A DNA stretch of 64,000 nucleotides. Source: Candidatus Kryptoniota bacterium. Its GTDB lineage: Bacteria; Bacteroidota; Ignavibacteria; Kryptoniales; Kryptoniaceae. Every line of letters starts with the position of its first letter. The stretch's first letter is position 1. Location: the NCBI GenBank assembly GCA_938074445.1, contig CALJEK010000008.1, positions 1-64,000 of the forward strand, read 5' to 3'. The notes under the pieces were generated by a model, which worked only from the letters and a program-made list of their open reading frames with translations, did not search any database and had not been told where the DNA came from. A program made the translations under genes and the position numbers. Of the stretch, positions 16,530 to 25,022 are shown piece after piece.

Positions 16530-17726
16530 TTAAGTTTTTGACATTTCCTTTTTTAATTTATACTTCGGTGAAATTTTTCGCAAGTGATTGACAACCTCAA
16601 CAACCCGATTTATAGTGTAATCAATTTCTTCCTCCGTGTTAAACCTCCCAAGCCCAAACCTTATCGCACCAGCGATGAGATCATCGTTTAACCCAATCGC
16701 CCTTAAAACATGCGATCTCTCAACCGATGCAGAAGAACAAGCAGAACCCGTTGATACAGCTATTTCCTTCATCCCCATAAGTATTGCTTCGCTCTCAACC
16801 CCATCAAAACTTAAATTCAAATTGTTCGGCAGTCTCTTAACAGGATGCCCATTTAAATAGACATCATCAAGAGAATTCATTATTCCATTTTGAAGTTTAT
16901 CGCGAAGTTTTTTAATTCTTTCTGATTCCTCACTCATTTCAACCCCTGCGATTTCACATGCCTTCCCAAAACCAACTATCCCAGGAACATTCAAAGTGCC
17001 AGACCGCAAACCTCCCTCATGACCGCCTCCGTCAATGATTGGCACAATTTTAATCTTCGGGACTTTATTCTTTATGAATAAAGCTCCAACACCCTTAGGT
17101 CCATAAAGTTTATGTGCGGACATCGACATAAGGTCAATACCCAATTTTTGAACATCAATAGGTATTTTACCCAACGCTTGTGCAGCATCAACATGGAATA
17201 AAACGCCAAACTCCGAACATATCCTCCCAATCTCTTCAACGGGTTCAATCGTTCCAATTTCATTGCTTGCAAATATGATGCTAACAAGAATCGTTTCAGG
17301 TGTGATTCTTTTTTTAATTTCATCCGGCTCAATAACGCCATACTTATCAACGGGAACATATTCAACTTTAAATCCAAATTTCTCAAGTCGTTTGCATGTG
17401 TCAAGTGTTGCCTTGTGTTCAATTTGGGTGGTGATTATATGCCTTTTCTTTTCAGAATAAGCAAGCGCGGTCCCTTTTAAAGCCAAATTTATTGATTCTG
17501 TCGCTCCGCTTGTGAAGATAATTTCCTTTGGATTTGCGTTGATAAGATTTGCAACTTGCTTGCGAGCAAGCTCCACAGCCAGTTCAGCTTCCCACCCGAA
17601 CTGATGCTGACGACTTGCTGAATTGCCAAATTTCTCAGTAAAATAGGGGAGCATCGCGTCAAGAACTCTTGGATCAATCGGCGTCGTTGCGTGATTATCA
17701 AGATATATTGGGAAACGCAAAGCCAT
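16530..17726 (-). CDS. iscS: Cysteine desulfurase, IscS/NifS type
   Basis: A 398-residue group I cysteine desulfurase that takes sulfur from L-cysteine as an enzyme-bound persulfide. Seen: YLDNHATTPIDPRVLDAMLPYF at the N terminus, TSGATESINLALKG, the PLP lysine in SMSAHKLYGPKGVGALF, and the flexible-loop catalytic cysteine in VSTGSACSSASVERSHVLRAIG. It follows sufS by 4 bases. Having both an IscS-type and a SufS-type enzyme in one operon suggests two sulfur donors, perhaps one for cluster assembly and one for tRNA thiolation or other carriers (inference). Confidence 0.95.
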   Translation of the reverse strand: MALRFPIYLDNHATTPIDPRVLDAMLPYFTEKFGNSASRQHQFGWEAELAVELARKQVANLINANPKEIIFTSGATESINLALKGTALAYSEKKRHIITTQIEHKATLDTCKRLEKFGFKVEYVPVDKYGVIEPDEIKKRITPETILVSIIFASNEIGTIEPVEEIGRICSEFGVLFHVDAAQALGKIPIDVQKLGIDLMSMSAHKLYGPKGVGALFIKNKVPKIKIVPIIDGGGHEGGLRSGTLNVPGIVGFGKACEIAGVEMSEESERIKKLRDKLQNGIMNSLDDVYLNGHPVKRLPNNLNLSFDGVESEAILMGMKEIAVSTGSACSSASVERSHVLRAIGLNDDLIAGAIRFGLGRFNTEEEIDYTINRVVEVVNHLRKISPKYKLKKEMSKT

Positions 17727-17730
17727 AAAT

Positions 17731-18984
17731 TCACCTTTTGAAAACTTTAATTGCCTTTTTCAACGCTTCGATAAATTTGTCAATTTCCTCGAATGTGTTA
17801 TAAATATAAAAACTCGCTCTAACTGTATTATCAACCCCAAGCCTGGCAAGCAATGGCTGTGTGCAGTGATTTCCAGAGCGAACAGCTATACCGTGCTGAT
17901 CAAGAACCCCTGCAACATCATGTGGATGAATCCCACGAATATTAAATGAAATAACACCAAGCCGATTCTCTCTTGGTCCATAGATTTCGACATCTGGAAT
18001 CTCATTCATCCTCTCAAAGGCATAATTCAACAGCTCTTTTTCATGTTCAAAAACTTTGTCCATCCCGATGTTCTGTAAATAGTCAATGGCTACACCAAGC
18101 CCAATCCCACCGGCGACATTTGGAGTACCAGCCTCAAATTTCCACGGTAACTCGTTCCAAGTTGCACCTTCAGTCGTGACGGTGTTTATCATATCACCAC
18201 CGTAAAGAAATGGTTCCATATTCTCAAGTATCTCACGACGAGCGTAAAGAAAACCTATCCCCGTAGGTCCAAGCATCTTGTGCCCTGATGCGACAAAGAA
18301 ATCACAATCAATATCTTGAACATCAATCTTTATATGTGGTGCTGACTGCGCCCCATCGATTAACACATAACATCCCCTTGATTTCGCAATTTTAACTATC
18401 TCTTTAACAGGGTTGATAGTCCCCAAAACATTTGAAGCATGAACAACACCTATAAGTTTTGTTCTCTCGGTTATCAATCTTTCAAATTCATCAATCTTTA
18501 GATAGCCATCATCCGTGATATCAACAAATTTTAAAACTATACCCTTAAATTTCCTGAGCCACTGCCATGGCACAATGTTCGAATGATGTTCCATAATCGT
18601 AACTATTACCTCATCCCCCTCCTTTAAATTTGCTAATCCCCATGCATAAGCAACTAAATTAACAGCTTCGGTTGCGTTTCTCGTAAAAACTATCTCACGC
18701 CACGAGTTCGCATTGATAAATTTTGCAACTTTCTTATGTGCTTCTTCATAAGCAAGGGTCGCCTCATAACTTAAAGTATGAACCGCCCTGTGAATGTTAG
18801 CGTTCATTTTCTCGTAAAAATTTTTAACAGCATCAATCACCTGCTTTGGTCTCTGCGTAGTTGCAGCGTTGTCAAAATAAATCACGGGATGTCCATTAAC
18901 GAGGCGACTTAAAATTGGGAAATCATCCCTGATTTTTGCAACATTGATTTTTGTCGTTAAAATTTCCTGATTTTGTCCTTGCAT
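17731..18984 (-). CDS. sufS: Cysteine desulfurase, SufS type
   Basis: A 417-residue group II cysteine desulfurase, the sulfur donor of the SUF pathway. Signatures: VIYFDNAATTQRPKQVIDAV, TRNATEAVNLVAYAWG, HHSNIVPWQ, the PLP lysine in FFVASGHKMLGPTGIGFLY, and the active Cys in VRSGNHCTQPLLARLG (normally RxGHHCAQP). In SufU systems, SufU accepts the persulfide through zinc-ligand exchange, and sufU lies two genes upstream here. Length is normal. Confidence 0.96.
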   Translation of the reverse strand: MQGQNQEILTTKINVAKIRDDFPILSRLVNGHPVIYFDNAATTQRPKQVIDAVKNFYEKMNANIHRAVHTLSYEATLAYEEAHKKVAKFINANSWREIVFTRNATEAVNLVAYAWGLANLKEGDEVIVTIMEHHSNIVPWQWLRKFKGIVLKFVDITDDGYLKIDEFERLITERTKLIGVVHASNVLGTINPVKEIVKIAKSRGCYVLIDGAQSAPHIKIDVQDIDCDFFVASGHKMLGPTGIGFLYARREILENMEPFLYGGDMINTVTTEGATWNELPWKFEAGTPNVAGGIGLGVAIDYLQNIGMDKVFEHEKELLNYAFERMNEIPDVEIYGPRENRLGVISFNIRGIHPHDVAGVLDQHGIAVRSGNHCTQPLLARLGVDNTVRASFYIYNTFEEIDKFIEALKKAIKVFKR

Positions 18985-18996
18985 AGCTTTCTATTC

Positions 18997-19314
18997 TTAA
19001 ATTTTTACAAAAATTTTACCATCTTGAACTTTAACTTCATACCTTTCAAGCGGTGCGGAAGCCGGGAGCCTAACAGCATCGCCAGTTCTTATGTTAAATT
19101 GAGCCCCGTGCCATGGACAGGTTAAAATTTCACCATCAATTTCTGAATCATCTAACCCAAGCTCCATATGAGAACATTGATTTTTATAGGCAAAAAATTC
19201 ACCATTTAGATTTATCAAAATTATCGATTCACCGTTCACCTCAAAAACCTTAAGTTCACCACTTTTGATCTCCTCCACGCGTGCAATCTCTATGTATCCT
19301 TCAACCACCATCAT
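18997..19314 (-). CDS. Rieske-type [2Fe-2S] ferredoxin
   Basis: A 105-residue single Rieske domain with both cluster motifs: CSHMELGL (CxH) and CPWHGAQFNIRTG (CxxH), spaced as in NirD/BphF-like small ferredoxins. The fold ends with YEVKVQDGKIFVKI. No membrane anchor. Such proteins are often found in SUF operons of the SufU type; a role as electron donor in cluster assembly is plausible but not shown. It lies 19 bases after sufU and 12 before sufS. Confidence 0.9.
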   Translation of the reverse strand: MMVVEGYIEIARVEEIKSGELKVFEVNGESIILINLNGEFFAYKNQCSHMELGLDDSEIDGEILTCPWHGAQFNIRTGDAVRLPASAPLERYEVKVQDGKIFVKI

Positions 19315-19333
19315 AAAATATCAAAATTTGTTT

Positions 19334-19723
19334 TCAATCCTCCTCCCCTGGCCAAGTGTTAATTCCATAAATTCCTGCTTTTAAAACTTTTAAGGCAAGA
19401 AGCGCACATTTTAATCTTATCGGGCTAATCGGTATCCCAATAGCGTTAAGCATATCTTCCTTGCCAAAATTTTTTACCTCATCAAGTGTTTTACCCTTGA
19501 CGACTTCGGTGAGGATCGAAGCTGAAGCCTGACTTATCGTACAACCCTTCCCCGTGAATTTAATGTCCGATATTTTGTTGTCCTCAAGTTTAATTTCAAT
19601 TCTAATTTGATCACCACAAGATGGATTGCCTTCTTCATGAACTATGTCAGGGTTTTCAAGATGCCCAAAGTTTCTCGGATTATTATAATGGTCGAGTAAA
19701 ATTTCCATTTGGAGTTCGTCCAT
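19334..19723 (-). CDS. sufU: SufU-type sulfurtransfer/scaffold protein
   Basis: A 129-residue NifU-N-like protein. The three cluster or zinc cysteines are visible in GNPSCGDQIRIEIKLEDN, GKGCTISQASAS and SPIRLKCALLALKV; the Asp after the first Cys (CGD) is the fourth zinc ligand in SufU. The short ISPIRLKC spacing and the position in a sufC-B-D-S operon favour SufU over IscU. It starts one base after sufD ends. Confidence 0.93.
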   Translation of the reverse strand: MDELQMEILLDHYNNPRNFGHLENPDIVHEEGNPSCGDQIRIEIKLEDNKISDIKFTGKGCTISQASASILTEVVKGKTLDEVKNFGKEDMLNAIGIPISPIRLKCALLALKVLKAGIYGINTWPGEED

Positions 19724-20998
19724 TTATAACATATCCCATTTTTGTTGGAGCATTTCTTGAATTCTTTCGCGAATGAAATCAATTCTTATCTCATCAAACG
19801 CCGGCAACAGAAATCCCTCGGTTATTGTTTTTCTTGCTTCATTTTCACTCAACCCCCGGGTCATAAGATAAAAAATCTGTTCCTCATCAATTTGTCCAAC
19901 CGTCGCACCATGTCCAGCTTTGACATTTGCATTTTTAATTTGAAGTGAGGGTATTGCATTTACTCTTGCGCCCGGGTTTAGAAGCATCCCATGTTCACTT
20001 AAAAATGAATCAGAATCACGCGCGTCCTTTTCAATATCAACAAGCCCATAAAAAACTATCCTTGCTTTATCTTTCGCAACACCCCGCATAACAACATTGC
20101 TTTTTGTGTATGGGCTTAAATGTTGTGCATAACTTGTTAAATCAAATTGTTGTATATTGTTAGCAAAAGCAATTTGAACATCTCTTAACTCCGCCCCAGG
20201 GTTATCAAGCAATGCCAGATGTTTAGAAATCGTTATCTTCCCACCAAGCCAATTGCCAACGAAGTTTATCTTAGCATCTTTTTCTGGGATGAAAATTCTT
20301 TCAACATAATTATAAATTCCATACCCAAGATTATTTATGCTGACAAAGTTAATGTTGCTCCCCTCTCCACCAAATATTTCACTTATGTTGGTGACGACGG
20401 CATATTCATCCCCAAGGCAACAGTGATTTTCCTCAACAATGGTAACGCGCGAATTTTCCCCAATTATTATCAAATTATGCGAGAAAATCCCCGCATTTTC
20501 AGATTGAACCTCATTCACGATATAAATCGGCTCATCTATTTCAACTCCATCACTAACATAAACAAAAACTCCAGAATTTAACAGCGCAAGATGTAAAGAG
20601 GTAAACTTATTTTGATCGTATTTAAATTTTGTAAAAATTCTCTCCCGCACTAAGTCGGCATGCTTATTAAGCGCCTCTGAAAGTGGCATCAAAATAACTT
20701 TATCGCTATATTTCTGCGAAACCTTATACCTTGATGATGTGTTGGCTTGAACGATAAAGATGCCAAGCTTTTCTATATCGAAAAGAACCTTTTCAGGATT
20801 TCCCTGAAGAAATGGATCTAAAACTTCAAGTTTAAAGCCCTTTACTTTCGTATACTTTGATTCAGGCAAGTTTAAAGAATCAAAGATTTCAAGAGCTTGA
20901 TTTCGTTTCTCCGAAAGCCATAATGGCTCTCCTCTTTGAAACGAAAGTTTATTTATCACCTCAGGCGACAAACAATTGGGCAACACAATTTCAGACAT
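19724..20998 (-). CDS. sufD: Fe-S cluster assembly protein SufD
   Basis: A 424-residue SufBD-fold protein that forms the SufBC2D scaffold. The N-terminal helical region (FQRGEPLWLSEKRNQALEIF) precedes the beta-helix core; the conserved end includes ANVKAGHGATVGQIDEEQIFYLMTRGLSENEAR, with the His-Gly-Ala-Thr-Val-Gly motif near residue 360. Preceded by AGGAAATAGG before the ATG. It is separated from sufB by a small protein gene instead of following it directly. Confidence 0.95.
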   Translation of the reverse strand: MSEIVLPNCLSPEVINKLSFQRGEPLWLSEKRNQALEIFDSLNLPESKYTKVKGFKLEVLDPFLQGNPEKVLFDIEKLGIFIVQANTSSRYKVSQKYSDKVILMPLSEALNKHADLVRERIFTKFKYDQNKFTSLHLALLNSGVFVYVSDGVEIDEPIYIVNEVQSENAGIFSHNLIIIGENSRVTIVEENHCCLGDEYAVVTNISEIFGGEGSNINFVSINNLGYGIYNYVERIFIPEKDAKINFVGNWLGGKITISKHLALLDNPGAELRDVQIAFANNIQQFDLTSYAQHLSPYTKSNVVMRGVAKDKARIVFYGLVDIEKDARDSDSFLSEHGMLLNPGARVNAIPSLQIKNANVKAGHGATVGQIDEEQIFYLMTRGLSENEARKTITEGFLLPAFDEIRIDFIRERIQEMLQQKWDML

Positions 20999-21046
20999 AA
21001 CCTATTTCCTTGATTTTCGTGTTAAAGTTAAAAAATTTCGAACAAA

Positions 21047-21331
21047 TTAGCAACCGCCTCTTTCAACGACGGATTCACAAAGCGAGGCAGACAAAATTTC
21101 TACTTCACCAAACTGTGAAAATGGCTTCATAAAGTTTTCAACATTTTCACGACTTACAGATTCAATGAAAAGAAATAATCTATGGGAACCATCCACAACG
21201 CCTTCAGATTTAATCTCAACCTCGTAATTTTTTGCGGACGCCAAATGCTTTAAAAGCATTTGCCCGAGTTCAGGATTTTTCGCCGGACAATTGTTCGGCT
21301 CATGTCTATGTTGAACTATAAAAAGTGGCAT
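21047..21331 (-). CDS. Small Cys/His-containing protein between sufB and sufD
   Basis: A 94-residue protein starting MPLFIVQHRHEPNNCPAKNPEL and ending CESVVERGGC. The middle (LFLFIESVSRENVENFMKPFSQFGEVEIL) looks like a ferredoxin-like alpha/beta fold, as in DUF3303/DUF4242 or muconolactone-isomerase-like small proteins. H8, H10, C15, C84 and C94 are candidates for metal or sulfur binding. A strong GGGGGTGA ribosome site precedes the ATG. I recall similar proteins beside SUF genes in other thermophiles, but cannot check this. Function unknown; a sulfur or iron carrier for SufBCD is a hypothesis. Confidence 0.75.
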   Translation of the reverse strand: MPLFIVQHRHEPNNCPAKNPELGQMLLKHLASAKNYEVEIKSEGVVDGSHRLFLFIESVSRENVENFMKPFSQFGEVEILSASLCESVVERGGC

Positions 21332-21359
21332 TTGATTTCACCCCCTCGCAAATTTTTGT

Positions 21360-22763
21360 TTAACCGATCGCTCCTTCCATTTCAAGCTTTATAAGTTTGT
21401 TAAGTTCAATTGCGTAATCAAGTGGCAATTCCTTCGCAAAAGGCTCAATAAAACCGAGAACAACCAAGGTCAACGCTTCACTTTCTGTCAATCCCCTGCT
21501 CGTAAGATAGAAAAGTTGATCTTCGCTTATTTTCCCAACGGTTGCCTCATGCCCAATGCTTACAAGCTCTTCATCTATCTCCATATATGGATAAGTATCC
21601 GACCTTGAAAATTCATCAAGCATCAAAGCATCGCACTTAACCGTTGATTTAACTCCAACTGCTCCCTTTTGCACCTTAACAAGACCTCTATAACTTGTCC
21701 TACCTCCATCTTTGCTTATTGATTTTGAAACGATATTACTTGTTGTATACGGCGCAACATGAATTACCTTAGCACCCGTATCTTGATGTTGACCAGCGCC
21801 CGCATAAGCTATTGACAAAATCTCCGCCTTCGCTCCTCTGCCCAGAAGATAAACCGCTGGATATTTCATAGTTACCTTGCTTCCCAAATTACCATCAACC
21901 CACTCAACAAAAGCACCTTCATAGGCAACAGCTCTTTTCGTGACAAGATTATAAACATTTTTTGACCAATTTTGAACAGTAGTATATCTAACATGTGAAC
22001 CAGGAAGAGCAATGATCTCAACGACAGCGCTGTGAAGCGAATCCTCGCTATATACAGGCGCAGTGCAACCCTCTATGTAATGCACGCTTGCGCCTTCTTC
22101 AGCTATTATAAGTGTCCTTTCAAATTGACCAACGCTTTCAGCGTTTATCCTAAAATATGCCTGAAGTGGAAAATCAACTTTAACACCTTTTGGAACATAA
22201 ACAAAACTGCCACCGCTCCAAACCGCGCTGTTAAGAGCAGCAAATTTATTATCCTCTGGGGGAACAACCGTGCCAAAATATTTTTTCACAATTTCAGGAT
22301 ATTCCCTGACAGCAGTGTCTATATCTACAAAAATCACCCCTTTCTTCATCAAATCTTCCCTCAAACTATGATATACAACTTCACTCTCATATTGAGCCCC
22401 AACACCAGCGAGAAATTTCCTTTCAGCCTCAGGTATACCCAGCCGTTCAAATGTTTGCCTTATTTTTTCAGGAACCTCATCCCAAGATTTACCTTTTCTA
22501 TCCGTCGGCTTGATATAGTAGATATACTCATCAAAATTTATCTCAGATAAATCTGCGCCCCAAGTCGGCATCGGCTTTTTCAGAAAAACCTCGAGCGAAT
22601 GCAATCTAAACCGCCGCATCCAGTCAGGCTCATTCTTCCAATATGAAATTTCCTCCACAATCTCCCTGCTTAAACCGCGCTTCGATTGATACACGTATTT
22701 TATTTCGTCTTTAAAATCATACTTTGTGTAATCTATATCTATTTTTTTCTTGGTCGCTTGCAT
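21360..22763 (-). CDS. sufB: Fe-S cluster assembly protein SufB
   Basis: A 467-residue central scaffold of SufBC2D on which clusters are built. Signatures: [31 protein letters not shown] at the N terminus, [33 protein letters not shown] in the middle, [21 protein letters not shown], and the C-terminal [25 protein letters not shown]. The Cys in [16 protein letters not shown] corresponds to the cluster-forming cysteine region. AAGGAG lies nine bases before the ATG. Confidence 0.97.
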   Translation of the reverse strand: MQATKKKIDIDYTKYDFKDEIKYVYQSKRGLSREIVEEISYWKNEPDWMRRFRLHSLEVFLKKPMPTWGADLSEINFDEYIYYIKPTDRKGKSWDEVPEKIRQTFERLGIPEAERKFLAGVGAQYESEVVYHSLREDLMKKGVIFVDIDTAVREYPEIVKKYFGTVVPPEDNKFAALNSAVWSGGSFVYVPKGVKVDFPLQAYFRINAESVGQFERTLIIAEEGASVHYIEGCTAPVYSEDSLHSAVVEIIALPGSHVRYTTVQNWSKNVYNLVTKRAVAYEGAFVEWVDGNLGSKVTMKYPAVYLLGRGAKAEILSIAYAGAGQHQDTGAKVIHVAPYTTSNIVSKSISKDGGRTSYRGLVKVQKGAVGVKSTVKCDALMLDEFSRSDTYPYMEIDEELVSIGHEATVGKISEDQLFYLTSRGLTESEALTLVVLGFIEPFAKELPLDYAIELNKLIKLEMEGAIG

Positions 22764-22786
22764 GATGCTTTTCTCCTTTTAATTTT

Positions 22787-23569
22787 TTAATCCGCTGATT
22801 CTGCCGTCGTCTCTCTAATCCAAGCGTAACCCTCTTGCTCAAGTTTCTCAACGATCTCAGGACCACCCGATTTAACAATTCTACCATCAAGCATTATGTG
22901 CACAAAATCCGGCTTAATGTAATTTAAAATTCTTTGATAGTGAGTTATCACAACTATACCGAGGTCTTGACTGCGAATTGAATTCACAACATCGGCAACG
23001 GTTTTTAAAGAATCAATATCAAGTCCTGAATCAGGCTCATCAAGAAAAGCAATAGTTGGCTTCAACATTGCCATCTGTAAAATTTCCATTCTCTTCTTCT
23101 CACCACCAGAAAACCCAACTCCAATAGGTCTGTAAATAAAAATTTCACTCATGTTCAAATTTTTCACCCTGTCTATTAATTCTCTTTTATAATCAATCAC
23201 TGATTTCGGCAATTTCGATACTCGAGGCGACGTTGAATCAAGATTATTCGCCTGTATCGCTTTCCACAAAAAATTGAAAAGAGTAACCCCTGGAACCTCG
23301 ACAGGATATTGAAACGCAAGAAACAATCCAAGTTTTGCTCTTTCATCAGGTTTCATTTCAATTATGCTCTTGCCCTCGAACAAAATATCCCCAGATTCAA
23401 TTTTATATTTCGGGTGTCCCATTATCGTATAAGCAAGCGTGCTTTTCCCAGAGCCATTCGGACCCATTAAAGCATGAATTTCACCTTTATTAATAGCGAA
23501 ATTAAGACCTTTCAAAATCTCTTTCCCATCAACGCTCACATACAGATCTCTAACTTCAAGTGTTGGCAT
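22787..23569 (-). CDS. sufC: SUF system ATPase SufC
   Basis: A 260-residue ABC-type ATPase that drives SufB/SufD rearrangement for cluster assembly. Walker A is MGPNGSGKSTLAYTIMG, signature is FSGGEKKRMEILQMAM (SufC form), Walker B is IAFLDEPDSGLDID, and the H-loop reads VVITHYQRIL. I chose the second ATG (23569), seven bases from AGGAG; another ATG at 23575 is only one base from it. The start overlaps the end of the Rrf2 gene by 14 bases. Confidence 0.97.
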   Translation of the reverse strand: MPTLEVRDLYVSVDGKEILKGLNFAINKGEIHALMGPNGSGKSTLAYTIMGHPKYKIESGDILFEGKSIIEMKPDERAKLGLFLAFQYPVEVPGVTLFNFLWKAIQANNLDSTSPRVSKLPKSVIDYKRELIDRVKNLNMSEIFIYRPIGVGFSGGEKKRMEILQMAMLKPTIAFLDEPDSGLDIDSLKTVADVVNSIRSQDLGIVVITHYQRILNYIKPDFVHIMLDGRIVKSGGPEIVEKLEQEGYAWIRETTAESAD

Positions 23570-24023
23570 GCTCATTCTCCTGTTTGTTTATAGTTTGAAT
23601 TTTTTCGGGATATGCACATTCACGTGCAATTATATCCTGAATCGTTATACTCTCAAGAATATTTATCAATTTCTGCTCAACCTCATGCCATATATCCGCC
23701 TGACCACAGCAGGAAATAAAAATACAATTTGCCCCAGGCGTATCAAGACATTCTACCATCTTTAACTCCCCTTCAACTGCCTCATAAACCTGTTTTAAAG
23801 TTATCTCAGAAGGCACCTTTTTCAATAAATACCCCCCGTTCGGTCCATACTCCGAAAGAATTATCCCCGCCTTCACGAGCTGTCTTGTGATTTTAGCCAA
23901 ATAACTTAGGGGTATCCTTTGAGTTTCCGCTATCTCCTTCATTAAAACCGTTTTGCTCCCCTGCCTTTTGGCAAGATACGTCAAAGTTCGCACCGCATAA
24001 TCAAGCGTTTTGGATATTATCAT
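23556..24023 (-). CDS. Rrf2-family Fe-S regulator of the SUF operon
   Basis: A 155-residue transcription factor like IscR/SufR. The N-terminal winged helix-turn-helix (TLDYAVRTLTYLAKRQG to SYLAKITRQLVKAGIILSEYGPNGGYLL) is complete, and the sensing region has C92, C100, C105 and C106 (ECLDTPGANCIFISCC), suitable for an Fe-S cluster. Such proteins repress suf/isc genes when they carry a cluster and release or switch when it is lost. It is the first gene of the operon, directly behind the promoter and an inverted repeat, so autoregulation is likely (inference). Confidence 0.92.
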   Translation of the reverse strand: MIISKTLDYAVRTLTYLAKRQGSKTVLMKEIAETQRIPLSYLAKITRQLVKAGIILSEYGPNGGYLLKKVPSEITLKQVYEAVEGELKMVECLDTPGANCIFISCCGQADIWHEVEQKLINILESITIQDIIARECAYPEKIQTINKQENEHANT

Positions 24024-24050
24024 TTAAAAAACCTCAAATTTTTAATTTTT

Positions 24051-24063
24051 GACATCATATGTC
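24051..24063. promoter_or_regulatory. Candidate Rrf2-regulator operator
   Basis: A 13-base inverted repeat GACAT-N3-ATGTC lies about 10 bases downstream of the -10 box, near the expected start of transcription. A wider overlapping repeat ACATC (24052-24056) / GATGT (24067-24071) covers the -10 side. The position suits a repressor site for the adjacent Rrf2 protein. Confidence 0.45.
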
Positions 24064-24072
24064 CACGATGTA

Positions 24073-24101
24073 AATATAGCACTTTCTGGCTTAAAAGTCA
24101 A
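24073..24101 (-). promoter_or_regulatory. Sigma70-like promoter of the SUF operon
   Basis: Minus-strand -35 TTGACT (24096-24101), exactly 17 bases, -10 TATATT (24073-24078), 50 bases before the Rrf2 ATG. The -35 box touches the stop codon of cas6, so the promoter fills the whole gap between the two genes. Confidence 0.7.
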
Positions 24102-24102
24102 A

Positions 24103-24864
24103 TTAATCTTGCTCCGAAACCACAGCCATCCCAAAGCCAAAATGATTTTTATGCCCAAACCCCCATTCATACCCTACTTCAATTAACTTCGGATCCGTTT
24201 TTATTATGAATGGGGCGAGAAAACATTTTATATTAATCCCCCCAAATTTGATCAACTTTGAAAATTTGCCACCCTTTGAATCTATATATTCCTTATCGAA
24301 CTGCATCTCAAAATCAACCGATTTAATCTTTTCAGCGTATAAAAAGTTGTATTTCTTTATCAAGTCCTCCTTTATCTTATCAAAATAGCCAGATTCCTCA
24401 GGCGTCATAAAAATTTCCTTCTTAGTTTTATCTTTGACGACGGCGATGGGCGACAGAAGGCGAAGTTTCATCTCACTGGTAAATTTTGGTGGCTCGATTT
24501 TTGCAATTGATTTAACCACAAAGTTAGCATCGCAAACCCTAAAATTTCCATCTCTTAAAAATGCAAGAGTTAACCCCTCGATAAATGAACTGAAAGGAGA
24601 GGAAACAAAAAAATTAAATTCCTCCGGGCTTGTTAACTTTATCTGGTCGTTCTCTATTGAAAAATTTTTAAAGCGGAGGAACGAAAATGTGTAAACCCTA
24701 AATCTTTCTTTAAAGATACCAAGATTTTTCAATCTTTTGTCGCTTTTAAATACATCGCTATGTCTTCTTATCTTGTCCCCTATCTCCGCATATACAAAAT
24801 GATTGTAATTTACAGGAATGACGGTAGGAATGTATTGGGGGAAGAGAGTGATTTTTAACCGCAT
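24103..24864 (-). CDS. cas6: CRISPR-associated endoribonuclease Cas6 (orphan)
   Basis: A 253-residue RAMP-fold protein resembling Cas6, which cuts CRISPR precursor RNA within its repeats. It opens MRLKITLFPQYIPTVIPVNYNHF as Cas6 proteins do (MRLxIxL...LPxNYN), has FRVYTFSFLRF near residue 60, and ends with the diagnostic glycine-rich loop YEWGFGHKNHFGFGMA. H22, H35 and nearby Lys are candidates for the catalytic site. No other cas gene or repeat array is visible in the window. GGGGGT lies before the ATG and an upstream terminator isolates it from the M14 peptidase gene. It may act on arrays elsewhere in the genome. Confidence 0.85.
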   Translation of the reverse strand: MRLKITLFPQYIPTVIPVNYNHFVYAEIGDKIRRHSDVFKSDKRLKNLGIFKERFRVYTFSFLRFKNFSIENDQIKLTSPEEFNFFVSSPFSSFIEGLTLAFLRDGNFRVCDANFVVKSIAKIEPPKFTSEMKLRLLSPIAVVKDKTKKEIFMTPEESGYFDKIKEDLIKKYNFLYAEKIKSVDFEMQFDKEYIDSKGGKFSKLIKFGGINIKCFLAPFIIKTDPKLIEVGYEWGFGHKNHFGFGMAVVSEQD

Positions 24865-24965
24865 AAAAATACCCCCACTTTAAGTTTACAGAAATTTTCA
24901 GCTCCGCCCCATTATTTTCCCCGAGATGCGACATGTGTGATAAATCTATTGAGTTTTTAACTTAA

Positions 24966-24989
24966 AAAGGCGGATTGAAATCCGCCTTT
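24966..24989 (-). terminator. Rho-independent terminator of the M14 peptidase gene
   Basis: Perfect 10-bp stem AAAGGCGGAT / ATCCGCCTTT with a TGAA loop, followed on the minus strand by a run of five T. It starts 33 bases after the peptidase stop codon. Confidence 0.88.
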
Positions 24990-25022
24990 CTTTAAAAAAT
25001 ATAAATAATTTGAACCAAAAAT

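Noticed and set aside
22032-22550. Plus-strand reading frame of 172 codons
   Set aside because: It is antisense to sufB, has no family resemblance and no separate promoter; a shadow frame.
24865-25022. CRISPR repeat array beside cas6
   Set aside because: I read the gap and both flanks and saw no repeated units with spacers, only the terminator hairpin of the peptidase gene.
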